The translations under genes were made by a program, and so were the position numbers. Shown piece by piece: positions 29,522 to 38,198 of a stretch of DNA of 64,000 bases (position 1 is its first letter; each line of letters starts with the position of its first letter). The stretch spans positions 930,001 through 994,000 of the forward strand of contig CBDDPZ010000007.1 of NCBI GenBank assembly GCA_965232575.1, in the 5' to 3' direction. The notes beneath the pieces were generated by a model that saw only the letters and a list, made by a program, of their open reading frames with translations, had not been told where the DNA came from and did no database searches. This DNA comes from Bin5 sp965232575. Its GTDB lineage: Bacteria > Chloroflexota > Anaerolineae > Caldilineales > Caldilineaceae.

Positions 29522-30601
29522 ATGATCAGACACTTCGATAGACCACTCTTCTTTGCCGTCTTACTTCTGTGCGGCATTGGTATCGCCATGACCTACAGCG
29601 CCACGAGCACGAACGTAGCACTGACCGACTATTGGCAAAGGCAACTTTTTTTCACACTCCTGGGCGTAATTGCGCTGGTTACCGCAGCACTCTTTGACTA
29701 CCGGCATCTGGAACTACTGGCCCAACCAAGCTATTTTCTACTTATGGCTTCGCTGGTGGCAGTCTACTTCGTTGGTGAAGTCAAGAACGGGGCCCAACGC
29801 TGGCTGAACCTGGGCATCGATGTACAGCCTACTGAGGCCGGAAAATTCCTGCTAATAATCTTTTTCGCGTGGTACCTCAGCCGCTTTCAGGACCGTATTC
29901 GCAGGATCCCTTATTTGTTAGGAGCCGTAATTCTATTGCTCTTCCCACTCGTGTTGGTATACGTCCAACCGGATCTGGGAATGACCGTTACACTGGCGTT
30001 CATCAGCGGTACTTTGATTCTTATCACCGGCGTACGGTTGACGCACATCCTCTTGGGCGTGGCGGCCGCGGCGGCGGCTTGGCCGCTCTTGAGGGGAACC
30101 CTACAGGACTACATGCTGAGACGGATTGAGGTCTTCCTCGATCCAGGCTCTAACGTCGATGCAGCCTTTAGTGTACAACAAGCACTTATCAGCATCGGCA
30201 ACGGCGGCTGGATAGGATTGGGTTGGGCCGAAGGGACGCAAAATCGTCTGCACTTTCTGCGCGTCCGTCATACAGATTTCATTTTCAGCGTCATCGCCGA
30301 AGAGTTGGGATTTGTGGGCACAGTCTTGGTTCTGTTGCTATTGTTCTTCGTTATTTGGCGACTGGTGCGAATCTCTGACTTGGCGCAAGACCAGTTCGGT
30401 CGCCTCATCACCTTGGGCGTTGCCTCGTTGATTTTCTTTCAGACTTTCGTCAACGTGGGTATGAATCTGGCAATTCTGCCGGTCACAGGCATGACATTGC
30501 CGTTCCTGAGCTACGGCGGCAGCAGTCTCGTTTCGATGATGGTAGCTGTGGGGTTGGCGCAAAGCGTCGTCATGCGCTATCGGAAGATGGATTTTTCGTA
30601 G
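29522..30601 (+). CDS. rodA: Rod shape-determining glycosyltransferase RodA (SEDS family)
   Basis: Polytopic SEDS peptidoglycan polymerase that pairs with PBP2. Start taken at the ATG at 29522; an upstream in-frame start at 29489 would overlap minD. The 359-residue product has about ten membrane helices, with KNGAQRWLNLGIDVQPTEAGK in the first long loop, the GGWIGLGWAEGTQNRLHFLR segment preceding RHTDFIFSVIAEELGF, and the C-terminal LPVTGMTLPFLSYGGSSL signature. It is the last gene of the morphogenesis run and converges on nuoN. Confidence 0.95.
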   Translation: MIRHFDRPLFFAVLLLCGIGIAMTYSATSTNVALTDYWQRQLFFTLLGVIALVTAALFDYRHLELLAQPSYFLLMASLVAVYFVGEVKNGAQRWLNLGIDVQPTEAGKFLLIIFFAWYLSRFQDRIRRIPYLLGAVILLLFPLVLVYVQPDLGMTVTLAFISGTLILITGVRLTHILLGVAAAAAAWPLLRGTLQDYMLRRIEVFLDPGSNVDAAFSVQQALISIGNGGWIGLGWAEGTQNRLHFLRVRHTDFIFSVIAEELGFVGTVLVLLLLFFVIWRLVRISDLAQDQFGRLITLGVASLIFFQTFVNVGMNLAILPVTGMTLPFLSYGGSSLVSMMVAVGLAQSVVMRYRKMDFS

Positions 30602-30624
30602 CTGTAGAACTCTATGGCAGCAGG

Positions 30625-30683
30625 TTTGCGTTTTGACGAGTCTACAAGAGAACTTGGCTTAGAATTCTCTGTCAAAACGCAAA
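30625..30683. repeat. Palindromic intergenic repeat, family A (copy 1)
   Basis: TTTGCGTTTTGAC (30625-30637) and GTCAAAACGCAAA (30671-30683) form a perfect 13-bp stem around a 33-nt centre, in the gap between the convergent rodA and nuoN. A related element lies at 57833-57889. It may double as a terminator. Confidence 0.75.
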
Positions 30684-30709
30684 GTCGACGCAGGGGGCCC
30701 GGCCGCGGG

Positions 30710-32176
30710 TCACTGCCCCAGCCCCCTCAGCAGGTTTGCCCAGAGCCCCGGCTGCAGGCCGATAACGACAACGGCGAGGACAGAGACGACAACGACAAAG
30801 ATCGAGGAGCGTGAAGCGGGAACGAAGAACGGCTCTCTCTCGTCTCTGACCTCTTCAGGTCGCTGGAAGTACATAGCCACGACGATTCGCAAATAGTAGT
30901 AGGCGCTGATGGCGCTGTTTAACACGCCGACCACCGCCAGCCAGGCCCAGTCAGCCTCCACGGCCGCCTTAAAGACAAGGAATTTACCGAAGAATCCGGC
31001 CAGCGGTGGAATCCCACTCAAACTGAGCATAAAAATAGCCATCGCCGCAGCCAGGATCGGGAATCTTTCGGCGACGCCGGCTAGTCTGCTCTGCTCCATG
31101 TCATTTTCATTCCCATATTGTTTGTCTAGGGCGATGATCACTGTAAACGCGCCGAAGTTCATGAATGCATACGCAAAGAGATAAAAGGCAGCGGCAGACG
31201 AAGCCGCTGCTGTCCCCGCCACCAGCGCGATAAGGATGTTGCCGGCATGGGCGATGCCCGAGTAGGCCAGCATCCGTTTCAAGCTGCTTTGGCGCAAGGC
31301 CGTCAGATTGCCTACGGTCATGGTCAGGACCGCAAGAATCGCAAGGGGCATGGCCCACTGGTCATGATAAGAAGGCAAAGCGGTCATCATCAGCCGGAAG
31401 AATCCGGCGAAGGCAGCGGCCTTTGTGCCCACGCTCATGAATGCCGTCACCGGGGTCGGCGCCCCCTGGTAGACGTCCGGCGTCCACATGTGGAACGGGA
31501 CAAGGCTCACCTTGAAGCCAAACCCGACCAGCAGGAGTGCGATGCCGGGTAGGACCAGAGAGGGGTTGCCGCCGCCCGTTGTGAGGGTTTCATGGATCCG
31601 AGCGTAATGGGCGCTGCCGCCGGCGCCGTAAAGCAGGGCAGAGCCGTAAACGAAAAATGTGCTCGCGAACGCGCCCAGGAGAAAGTACTTCATGGCAGCT
31701 TCAATGCTGCGGGGGTTTTCCCGGTAGAAGCCGCTCAGGATGTAGAGTGCCAGCGAAAAGATTTCGAGGGCAATGAACAGGACAATCAAATTCGTAGCGG
31801 TACCCATCAACATCATGCCGATTACCGCCAGCAGGTGCAGTGAGTAAAAAGCCCCCCCTTGGCGCTCAATTGCCGGGAAGTGATTGCGGCTCAGCAATAC
31901 GCCCAGAACGCCGGCAATCAGGATGACCAACCGTATGCTCAACGCAAAACCGTCCGATACGGCCCCGTCCAGATATTCGACCGGCGCTCTGCCCCAAATC
32001 AGAAGAGACGCGCTGATTCCCAACAAAAGGACTACAACCGACAAACCGGCCAGCAACTGTGAACCATTCTGCCCGCGGCGGCCAATATCGACCATCATCA
32101 GGACCATCACGCCAACTGCCAGAACGAGTTCCGGCAGAAGAACTACAGCATTGTCGAAGAGAAGAGCGGTATCCAT
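30710..32176 (-). CDS. nuoN: NADH-quinone oxidoreductase subunit N (cluster 1)
   Basis: Antiporter-like proton-translocating membrane subunit of complex I, 488 residues, about fourteen helices. Conserved features: the SFKVSLVPFHMWTPDVYQGAPTPVTAF-type segment (here GFKVSLVPFHMWTPDVYQ), the discontinuous-helix motif LRQSSLKRMLAYSGIAHAG, and SLSGIPPLAGFFGKF in the C-terminal part. It is the last gene of the fourteen-subunit minus-strand cluster, 5 bp after nuoM. Confidence 0.95.
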   Translation of the reverse strand: MDTALLFDNAVVLLPELVLAVGVMVLMMVDIGRRGQNGSQLLAGLSVVVLLLGISASLLIWGRAPVEYLDGAVSDGFALSIRLVILIAGVLGVLLSRNHFPAIERQGGAFYSLHLLAVIGMMLMGTATNLIVLFIALEIFSLALYILSGFYRENPRSIEAAMKYFLLGAFASTFFVYGSALLYGAGGSAHYARIHETLTTGGGNPSLVLPGIALLLVGFGFKVSLVPFHMWTPDVYQGAPTPVTAFMSVGTKAAAFAGFFRLMMTALPSYHDQWAMPLAILAVLTMTVGNLTALRQSSLKRMLAYSGIAHAGNILIALVAGTAAASSAAAFYLFAYAFMNFGAFTVIIALDKQYGNENDMEQSRLAGVAERFPILAAAMAIFMLSLSGIPPLAGFFGKFLVFKAAVEADWAWLAVVGVLNSAISAYYYLRIVVAMYFQRPEEVRDEREPFFVPASRSSIFVVVVSVLAVVVIGLQPGLWANLLRGLGQ

Positions 32177-32181
32177 AGTCG

Positions 32182-33711
32182 TTAGCGGAGCGTGGTCAAA
32201 GAACTGTTGCCAGAAGTCAGTGGCGGCTGGTAGCTGCTATCCACGAGCCACTCGTCACCAACTACAGGTGTCTGGACAACCTCCAGCGCCGCCACAGAGG
32301 GGTTGATTTTGTCCAGGAAGAAATTCGGCGCCAAGCCGATCGCGAAGAAGAGCAGCACAATTGGCAGCAATTGACCTATCTCGGCCCAGTTCAAGTCGGG
32401 TAGCTTTCCCTTAAAATTGGCGGGATTCGTCAACTCCCCCTGTGCCACCTGCCGGAATGCATGGAGCAAATACCAGGCAGCCAGGATGACTCCGGCTGTG
32501 CCAAGGACAGCGAAAAATGGAGAGCTCTTGTATGTGCCGAGCAGGATTGTAAATTCGCCGATAAAGCCGTTCAAACCTGGAAGGCCGGCGCTGCTCATCG
32601 CCACCACCAGGAAGAAGAAAGAAAAAATCGGGACGCTGGCCCAGAGGCCGCCGTAGTCTTTCAACAGCCGCGTATGGCGCCGCTCGTAGAGCATCCCTAC
32701 CATGAGGAACAGCGCGCCTGTGCTGAGGCCATGATTGACCATCTGCAGTACTGCACCGCTGATCCCCTGCTCATTCAAAGCAAAGATGCCTAATACAACG
32801 AATCCCATGTGGGCGACTGAGGAGTAGGCGACCAGTGATTTCAGGTCCCGTTGCGCCAGTGCCACGAGTGCGCCGTAAAGGATGCCGATTATGGCCAGAA
32901 AGGATATGAGCGAGGCGTAGTCGGAGACGGCAACTGGGAAGAGCGGCAGAGCAAAACGCAGAAATCCGTAAGTTCCCAGCTTCAGGAGCACGCCGGCCAG
33001 AATGACTGAGCCGGCGGTGGGGGCCTCGACGTGTGCATCGGGCAGCCATGTATGAAAGGGAAACAGCGGGATCTTGATAGCGAAGGCAAGCGCAAACGCC
33101 AGAAAGGCCAGTTGCTGCAGTCCCGGGGGCAGGCCCGCGTCCTGCAATGCGAGCAGGTCAAAGGTGCCGGCATTGAAGTAGAGCGCAAGAATTGCCACCA
33201 GCATCAACGCTGAACCTGCCAGCGTGTACAGGAAAAACTTGACGGCGGCATATATGCGATTCTGACTGCCCCACTTGCCAATCAGAAATGCCATTGGAAT
33301 CAGGCTGAACTCCCAGAAAACGTAGAACAGCACAAGATCCAAGGCAAGAAAGACGCCCAGCACCGCCGTCTCCATCAGCAACATCAGGGCCAGGTAACCG
33401 CCGAGGTTCTGCTTGATATGCTGATTGCTGAAGGCGACCGCGATCGGCATTAGCAAGGTCGTCAACAGGACCAACCACAAACTGATCCCGTCAACGCCCA
33501 AATGATAGTAGATGTTAAGGTCCGGCATCCAAGCATATCGCTCAACGAACTGCATGTCCGGTATCTCTTGCCAACCGGGCAGCAGCAATAGGCTCACCAC
33601 GAAGGTGGCAATCGTTGCGCCGAATGCCAACCACTTTTTGAGGCTATCGCTCGGCGCTAGCAGAACGACGATGGCGCCGACTACGGGCAAAAATGTGAGG
33701 GTCGAGAGCAT
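32182..33711 (-). CDS. nuoM: NADH-quinone oxidoreductase subunit M (cluster 1)
   Basis: Antiporter-like membrane subunit of 509 residues. It shows YHLGVDGISLWLVLLTT near 95, YVFWEFSLIPMAFLIGKWG with the key glutamate of helix 5, FPFHTWLPDAHVEAPTAGSVILAG, DLKSLVAYSSVAHMGFV and MVNHGLSTGALFLMVGM. All are standard for NuoM. The start at 33711 has no strong ribosome site. It is separated from nuoL by 141 bp carrying a palindromic repeat. Confidence 0.95.
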   Translation of the reverse strand: MLSTLTFLPVVGAIVVLLAPSDSLKKWLAFGATIATFVVSLLLLPGWQEIPDMQFVERYAWMPDLNIYYHLGVDGISLWLVLLTTLLMPIAVAFSNQHIKQNLGGYLALMLLMETAVLGVFLALDLVLFYVFWEFSLIPMAFLIGKWGSQNRIYAAVKFFLYTLAGSALMLVAILALYFNAGTFDLLALQDAGLPPGLQQLAFLAFALAFAIKIPLFPFHTWLPDAHVEAPTAGSVILAGVLLKLGTYGFLRFALPLFPVAVSDYASLISFLAIIGILYGALVALAQRDLKSLVAYSSVAHMGFVVLGIFALNEQGISGAVLQMVNHGLSTGALFLMVGMLYERRHTRLLKDYGGLWASVPIFSFFFLVVAMSSAGLPGLNGFIGEFTILLGTYKSSPFFAVLGTAGVILAAWYLLHAFRQVAQGELTNPANFKGKLPDLNWAEIGQLLPIVLLFFAIGLAPNFFLDKINPSVAALEVVQTPVVGDEWLVDSSYQPPLTSGNSSLTTLR

Positions 33712-33740
33712 AAAGACACCAGTGAATGGTCGTTAAATGC

Positions 33741-33817
33741 AGTTTCTGGTTTCTGGTTTTTAGTTTTTAGTGGTCTGCGCCGTTGCCGTTCACTAAAAAC
33801 TGACTACTAAAAACTGC
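33741..33817. repeat. Imperfect palindromic repeat between nuoL and nuoM
   Basis: A T-rich arm with repeated TTTTTAGT (to about 33771) is complementary to a CACTAAAAACTG / ACTAAAAACTG arm (33791-33817). The middle is GC-rich. Lies within the nuo operon of cluster 1. Confidence 0.6.
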
Positions 33818-33852
33818 CGTTTCCCGGAGGGAGCCTGAAACACTCTGCGCCT

Positions 33853-35763
33853 CTAGCCTCCGATCACGAACCACAAGAGTAGGGCCACGACACCGCAGAA
33901 AAGACTCAGCGCGTATGTTGGCACCAATCCGTTGTGGACCTTGCGCAGGGCGCCGCCTAGAGACAGATTTGCCCGACCAACGAGATTTACCGCGCCGTCA
34001 ACTACGCCTTGGTCCACAACCTGGCTGAACCAGTTGGAGAGTCCAAGCAGGGGTCCGACGATCCATGCAGCGTAAATCTCATCCACGTACCATTTGTTGC
34101 GAGCGATAGGTTCCAGCGGCCTGACCAGCCCTGTTATTCCCGCCGACAACCTACCGATACCGGAATCGGAACTCATCAAATAGCGCCCGTAGGCCAACCC
34201 GACGCCAGCCAGCGCCACAACCGCGCTGACTGCCAAAAGCACCAACTCCATGGTAACGTTCGGATGGAAGGCGGGCTTGCCAACGGCCGCTTCCAGATAG
34301 TGTTCCATCGTAAGCAGGACAGGCAGGTTCAGAGCTCCACCGATCACCGCCAGGATTGCAAGCACCCAGAGGGGTCTCGTCATCACCGCCGGGCTCTCGT
34401 GCGCGTGTTCGTGGACATGTTGATCCCGCGCTTCGCCACAGAAGGCCATGAAAACGGCTCGAAAGCTGTAAAACGCCGTGAGAAGGGCTGTGAAAAGGCC
34501 GACTAGATAGAGAAGGATGTTGTGATTGGCGACATGCAGCAGGATTCCATCTTTTGAGAAGAATCCAGACAGCGGTGGAAAGCCTGCCAGAGCCAATGCG
34601 CCGATCACGAATAGAAGGTAGGTCGTTGGCATCTTGGCGCGCAGATTACCCATCTTGCGAATGTCCAACTCGCCGCCGGGAAGGCCGTGCATGACGTTGC
34701 CGGCTGCGAGAAACAGCAGCGCCTTGAAAAATGCGTGTGTTACCAGGTGAAAGATGGCAAATGCATAGGCGCCGACCCCAACACCCAGCATCATGTAACC
34801 CAACTGGGATATCGTTGAGTAGGCGAGGATCTTTTTCAGGTCGACCTGCGTCAACGCGATAGACGCCGCCAGCAGCGCCGTCAGACCCCCCACCCAGGCT
34901 GCGAGGCTGCCTGCCATCGGCGCAAGCTCCCAAAGGAAATGCGTTCGCGCCACCATGTAGATGCCTGCCGTCACCATCGTGGCCGCATGGATGAGCGCGG
35001 AAACAGGCGTCGGCCCGGCCATGGCGTCGGGCAGCCAGACAAATAGAGGCAACTGGGCGCTCTTGCCGGTCGCGGCCAGCAGGAGCAGCAGACAGATCGC
35101 CGTTGCTGCACCGGTCGTTAACGCTCCGGCGCCGTGGTGAACCTCTTCGAATACGACAGAGCCGACACCGGTCCAGATCAGGAAGACAGCCAACATCATG
35201 CCAAAGTCCCCGACCCGGTTGACCAGAAAAGCCTTCTTACCGGCATCTGCGTAGTGGCCATAGGATTCGTCATGCCGGTCGAAATAAAACCCTATGAGAA
35301 GATATGATGCCAGCCCTACGCCTTCCCAGCCTACAAACATCCCCACAAAGTTGTTGCTGAGAATCAGCACCAGCATCGCCAGGATGAAAAAGTTCAGATA
35401 GACGAAGAATCGTTGGAAGTTCTGTTCGCCGTGCATGTAGCCGCCGGCGTAGATGTGGATCAGCGCGCCAACCCCGGTTACGACCAGGGCCATGGTCACG
35501 CTGAGTGGGTCGATAAGCAGTGCCGCCGGCGCGTGGAAGCTGCCGACCGTAATCCAGTTCCACAGATGGACGGTTGCGGTACGGTGGTGCTCATCCAATC
35601 CCGACAGACCGAAGAAGAGCCCAAGACTAACGACAAAAGAGAGGACCACCGCGCTGGAGGCGACGAGATGGATACCACGCTCGCCCAGTTTGTCGCCGAC
35701 AAACAGGTTTGCCAGCGCCCCCAAGGCGGGAAAGACCAGAATAAGCCAGGCTAATTCCAACAT
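33853..35763 (-). CDS. nuoL: NADH-quinone oxidoreductase subunit L (cluster 1)
   Basis: Distal antiporter-like subunit of 636 residues. It has FVGWEGVGLASYLLIGFYF with the essential glutamate, KSAQLPLFVWLPDAMAGPTPVSALIHAATMV, TQVDLKKILAYSTISQLGYMMLG, and HAFFKALLFLAAGNVMHGLPGGELDIRKMG. The C-terminal long lateral helix and final helix follow from about residue 540. Only the short QHVHEHAHESP segment is His-rich. GAGGAAC sits just before the ATG. Confidence 0.95.
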   Translation of the reverse strand: MLELAWLILVFPALGALANLFVGDKLGERGIHLVASSAVVLSFVVSLGLFFGLSGLDEHHRTATVHLWNWITVGSFHAPAALLIDPLSVTMALVVTGVGALIHIYAGGYMHGEQNFQRFFVYLNFFILAMLVLILSNNFVGMFVGWEGVGLASYLLIGFYFDRHDESYGHYADAGKKAFLVNRVGDFGMMLAVFLIWTGVGSVVFEEVHHGAGALTTGAATAICLLLLLAATGKSAQLPLFVWLPDAMAGPTPVSALIHAATMVTAGIYMVARTHFLWELAPMAGSLAAWVGGLTALLAASIALTQVDLKKILAYSTISQLGYMMLGVGVGAYAFAIFHLVTHAFFKALLFLAAGNVMHGLPGGELDIRKMGNLRAKMPTTYLLFVIGALALAGFPPLSGFFSKDGILLHVANHNILLYLVGLFTALLTAFYSFRAVFMAFCGEARDQHVHEHAHESPAVMTRPLWVLAILAVIGGALNLPVLLTMEHYLEAAVGKPAFHPNVTMELVLLAVSAVVALAGVGLAYGRYLMSSDSGIGRLSAGITGLVRPLEPIARNKWYVDEIYAAWIVGPLLGLSNWFSQVVDQGVVDGAVNLVGRANLSLGGALRKVHNGLVPTYALSLFCGVVALLLWFVIGG

Positions 35764-35867
35764 AGGTTCCTCATAACAACTCTTTGTCGTTCGTTCTCAA
35801 CTCTTGTCTGCTGCCGGGTACGTTTGGAATCACCAGAGAAGCGAAACGTAAGACCAGGACGTGGTGG

Positions 35868-36173
35868 TCACCACTTCAGCAGATTGATCTCATCGATATT
35901 GATGCTACTCCGATGGCGGACATTGGCGATCAATATTGCCAAACCGACGGCGACTTCGGCTGCAGCAACTGCCATGATCATGAAGACGAAGATCTGTCCT
36001 TCGAGATTGCCCCACTGGCGGGCGAGGGCGATCAGTGTCAGGTTGACGCTATTAAGCATCATCTCTATGCACATGAAGATGATGAGAGCGTTGCGGCGCA
36101 GCAAGACACCCGTGGCGCCGACGGTAAAGATCATGGCAGCCAGGACCAGGTAGTAGCTAGTCTCTATCATCAT
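35868..36173 (-). CDS. nuoK: NADH-quinone oxidoreductase subunit K (cluster 1)
   Basis: Three-helix membrane subunit of 101 residues. The two buried glutamates are present in MCIEMMLNSVNLTLIA and AVAAAEVAVGLAI. The ATG overlaps the nuoJ stop by 4 bp, giving coupled translation. A 104-bp gap to nuoL follows with no feature seen. Confidence 0.95.
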   Translation of the reverse strand: MMIETSYYLVLAAMIFTVGATGVLLRRNALIIFMCIEMMLNSVNLTLIALARQWGNLEGQIFVFMIMAVAAAEVAVGLAILIANVRHRSSINIDEINLLKW

Positions 36174-36715
36174 TCGTTCGCCTTGACGGACGGGATGCCT
36201 TCGCCCGCGCCCTCCTGCTGGCGTCCCAGCACAAGGGCGCCGATCAGCGCGACAAGCAACAGAAGAGCGACCAGTTCAAAGGGAAGTACGTACTCTGTAA
36301 ACAGGGCTATACCGACAGCCTCTGGCGTGCCGCCTTGCAGGAGCGCGGCAGAATCCTCATTTGGGCCCATCATGCGCGTCAGCGCACTATAGGAAATTGT
36401 CAGGAGCAGGATGATTCCCAGCGCAATGCCCACGGTACGACTCCACGCCCGCTGTGCGGCGCTGAAGTCGTTCGTATCTCCGCCGATGAGCATAATCACA
36501 AACAGTATCAGTATGACAATTCCCCCTGCGTACACGATTACTTGTGCCGCCGCCAGGAATTGCGCGTCGAGCGTAATGTAGAGAACTGCCAGGGTGGCGA
36601 AGTTGGTAAGCAGAAATAGCGCGCTGTGCACCGGCTGGCGGCTTGTCACCACGCCTAACGCTGCGACGAGGCTGACAGCGCCAACAAGCAAGAAAAAGAG
36701 AAGCGACCAACTCAT
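36170..36715 (-). CDS. nuoJ: NADH-quinone oxidoreductase subunit J (cluster 1)
   Basis: Five-helix membrane subunit of 181 residues, with the HSALFLLTNFATLAVLYI helix and the pi-bulge helix region VIVYAGGIVILILFVIML. The C-terminal tail is polar (RQQEGAGEGIPSVKANE). It starts 6 bp after the nuoI stop and overlaps nuoK. Confidence 0.94.
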   Translation of the reverse strand: MSWSLLFFLLVGAVSLVAALGVVTSRQPVHSALFLLTNFATLAVLYITLDAQFLAAAQVIVYAGGIVILILFVIMLIGGDTNDFSAAQRAWSRTVGIALGIILLLTISYSALTRMMGPNEDSAALLQGGTPEAVGIALFTEYVLPFELVALLLLVALIGALVLGRQQEGAGEGIPSVKANE

Positions 36716-36721
36716 GGAAAG

Positions 36722-37192
36722 TTACTCCGGTCGAATGATGACCTTGGGCATGCCTGGATTGAGGAGTTCCTCTTTAGTCAGCACGAAATCCTTTCGCTCG
36801 TAGTTGGCCATGGCAAAGTCGTGGCCGAGGACAATGGCTTCTGTAGGGCAGGCCTCTTCGCAGTCACCGCAGAATACGCAACGCAGCAGATTCAACTCGT
36901 AGACCTTGGCATGTCGCTCGCCCGGAGAGAGCGGCGCATCCGGGTCGTTCTCTGCCGCTTCTACGTAAATCGCTTCTGTAGGACAGGCGGCTTCGCACAG
37001 ACAGCAGCCAATGCAGCGCTCCAGTCCGTTGGCATAGCGCCGCAGCTCATGACGACCGCGGAAGCGGGGGTAGATTGGAATGTCCTCGTGAGGAAACTCC
37101 ACCGTCACGGGCTTCTGGCCCAAGTGCTTGAGTGTCACGCCCATCGCCTTGCCGATTTCGGTCGCACCCTTCAGAAAATCACCCAATTCCAT
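36722..37192 (-). CDS. nuoI: NADH-quinone oxidoreductase subunit I (cluster 1)
   Basis: Peripheral subunit of 156 residues holding two [4Fe-4S] clusters (N6a, N6b). The two ferredoxin motifs are CIGCCLCEAACPTEAIY and CVFCGDCEEACPTEAI. The N-terminus has the short membrane-surface helix, and FPHEDIPIYPRFRGRHELRR precedes the first motif. No nuoI occurs in the second cluster. Confidence 0.96.
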   Translation of the reverse strand: MELGDFLKGATEIGKAMGVTLKHLGQKPVTVEFPHEDIPIYPRFRGRHELRRYANGLERCIGCCLCEAACPTEAIYVEAAENDPDAPLSPGERHAKVYELNLLRCVFCGDCEEACPTEAIVLGHDFAMANYERKDFVLTKEELLNPGMPKVIIRPE

Positions 37193-37217
37193 CGAATTCC
37201 TCTTTCCGCTGTAATTC

Positions 37218-38198
37218 TTACTTCAGGAAAACGGCCAAAACTGCCGAAATGCTCACATAGACCAGACCCAGCGGCAGCATGAACTGCCAGCAAAACTTCA
37301 TCAACTGATCGTAGCGGGGCCGACCGATGCTGGCCCGGACCCAGATGAACAGGAAGAGCAGAATCACGACCTTGATCAACAAATATATGGGCCCCAGCCA
37401 GATATACTGTTCTGCGAATGGTCCTTTCCAACCGCCGAAGAAAAGAGTCGCCATAATCGCACTGGTGGAGATCATGTTGACGTATTCGGCGATGAAGAAC
37501 AGCGCGAACTTCATGCCGCCGTACTCAGTTTGAAATCCCGCCACCAATTCGTTCTCGGTCTCCGGCAGATCAAAGGGACTGCGATTGGTTTCGGCCAGAA
37601 TACAGATGAAGAAGAATGGAAAGGCCAGCCAGAGCCAGATCCATTCCCACCAAGGACGGAAACCCTCGACCAGGTCGACCAGGCTGAAGCTTCCGGCCAA
37701 AATGAGAATGCTGACAAGAAAAAGGCCCAGCGGCAGTTCGTATGACACCATCTGTGCAGAAGATCGCAGCGCGCCAAGCAGCGAATAGTTGTTGTTGCTG
37801 CTCCACCCCGCCAGGATGATACCGTAACTCTCGATTCCTGCGACCGCCAGGATCCAGAGGAAGCCGATATTCACGTCGGCGATGGCAGGAGTCCCCTGGG
37901 CGATTGGAATGACCGCCCAGATGATCAGCGCCGGCACGAGAGCCAGGGCCGGCGCCAGCAGATAGACCGGCTTGTCGACGTGATTGGGGATGATTTCTTC
38001 TTTGAAGAAGGCCTTTACGGCGTCGGCGGCCGGCTGCAGAAGACCGAACTTGCCCGCCCGATTTGGGCCGTAACGCACCTGGAAACGGGCCAGAAGTTTG
38101 CGCTCAAACCAGGTAAGGTACGCGAACCCGGTAAGCAGTACGAAAATTAGTATCAGTGCGCGGATGGCCGGGAAGACCAACAGCTGTAGCCAGTCCAT
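37218..38198 (-). CDS. nuoH: NADH-quinone oxidoreductase subunit H (cluster 1)
   Basis: Heel subunit of 326 residues forming the quinone chamber with NuoB and NuoD. Canonical motifs: RYGPNRAGKFGLLQPAADA (about 40-59), SYGIILAGWSSNNNYSLLGALRS, and the quinone-site loop ETNRSPFDLPETENELVAGF followed by TEYGGMKFALFF. Its ATG starts the base after the nuoG stop. Compare the altered loop in the second-cluster NuoH. Confidence 0.96.
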   Translation of the reverse strand: MDWLQLLVFPAIRALILIFVLLTGFAYLTWFERKLLARFQVRYGPNRAGKFGLLQPAADAVKAFFKEEIIPNHVDKPVYLLAPALALVPALIIWAVIPIAQGTPAIADVNIGFLWILAVAGIESYGIILAGWSSNNNYSLLGALRSSAQMVSYELPLGLFLVSILILAGSFSLVDLVEGFRPWWEWIWLWLAFPFFFICILAETNRSPFDLPETENELVAGFQTEYGGMKFALFFIAEYVNMISTSAIMATLFFGGWKGPFAEQYIWLGPIYLLIKVVILLFLFIWVRASIGRPRYDQLMKFCWQFMLPLGLVYVSISAVLAVFLK

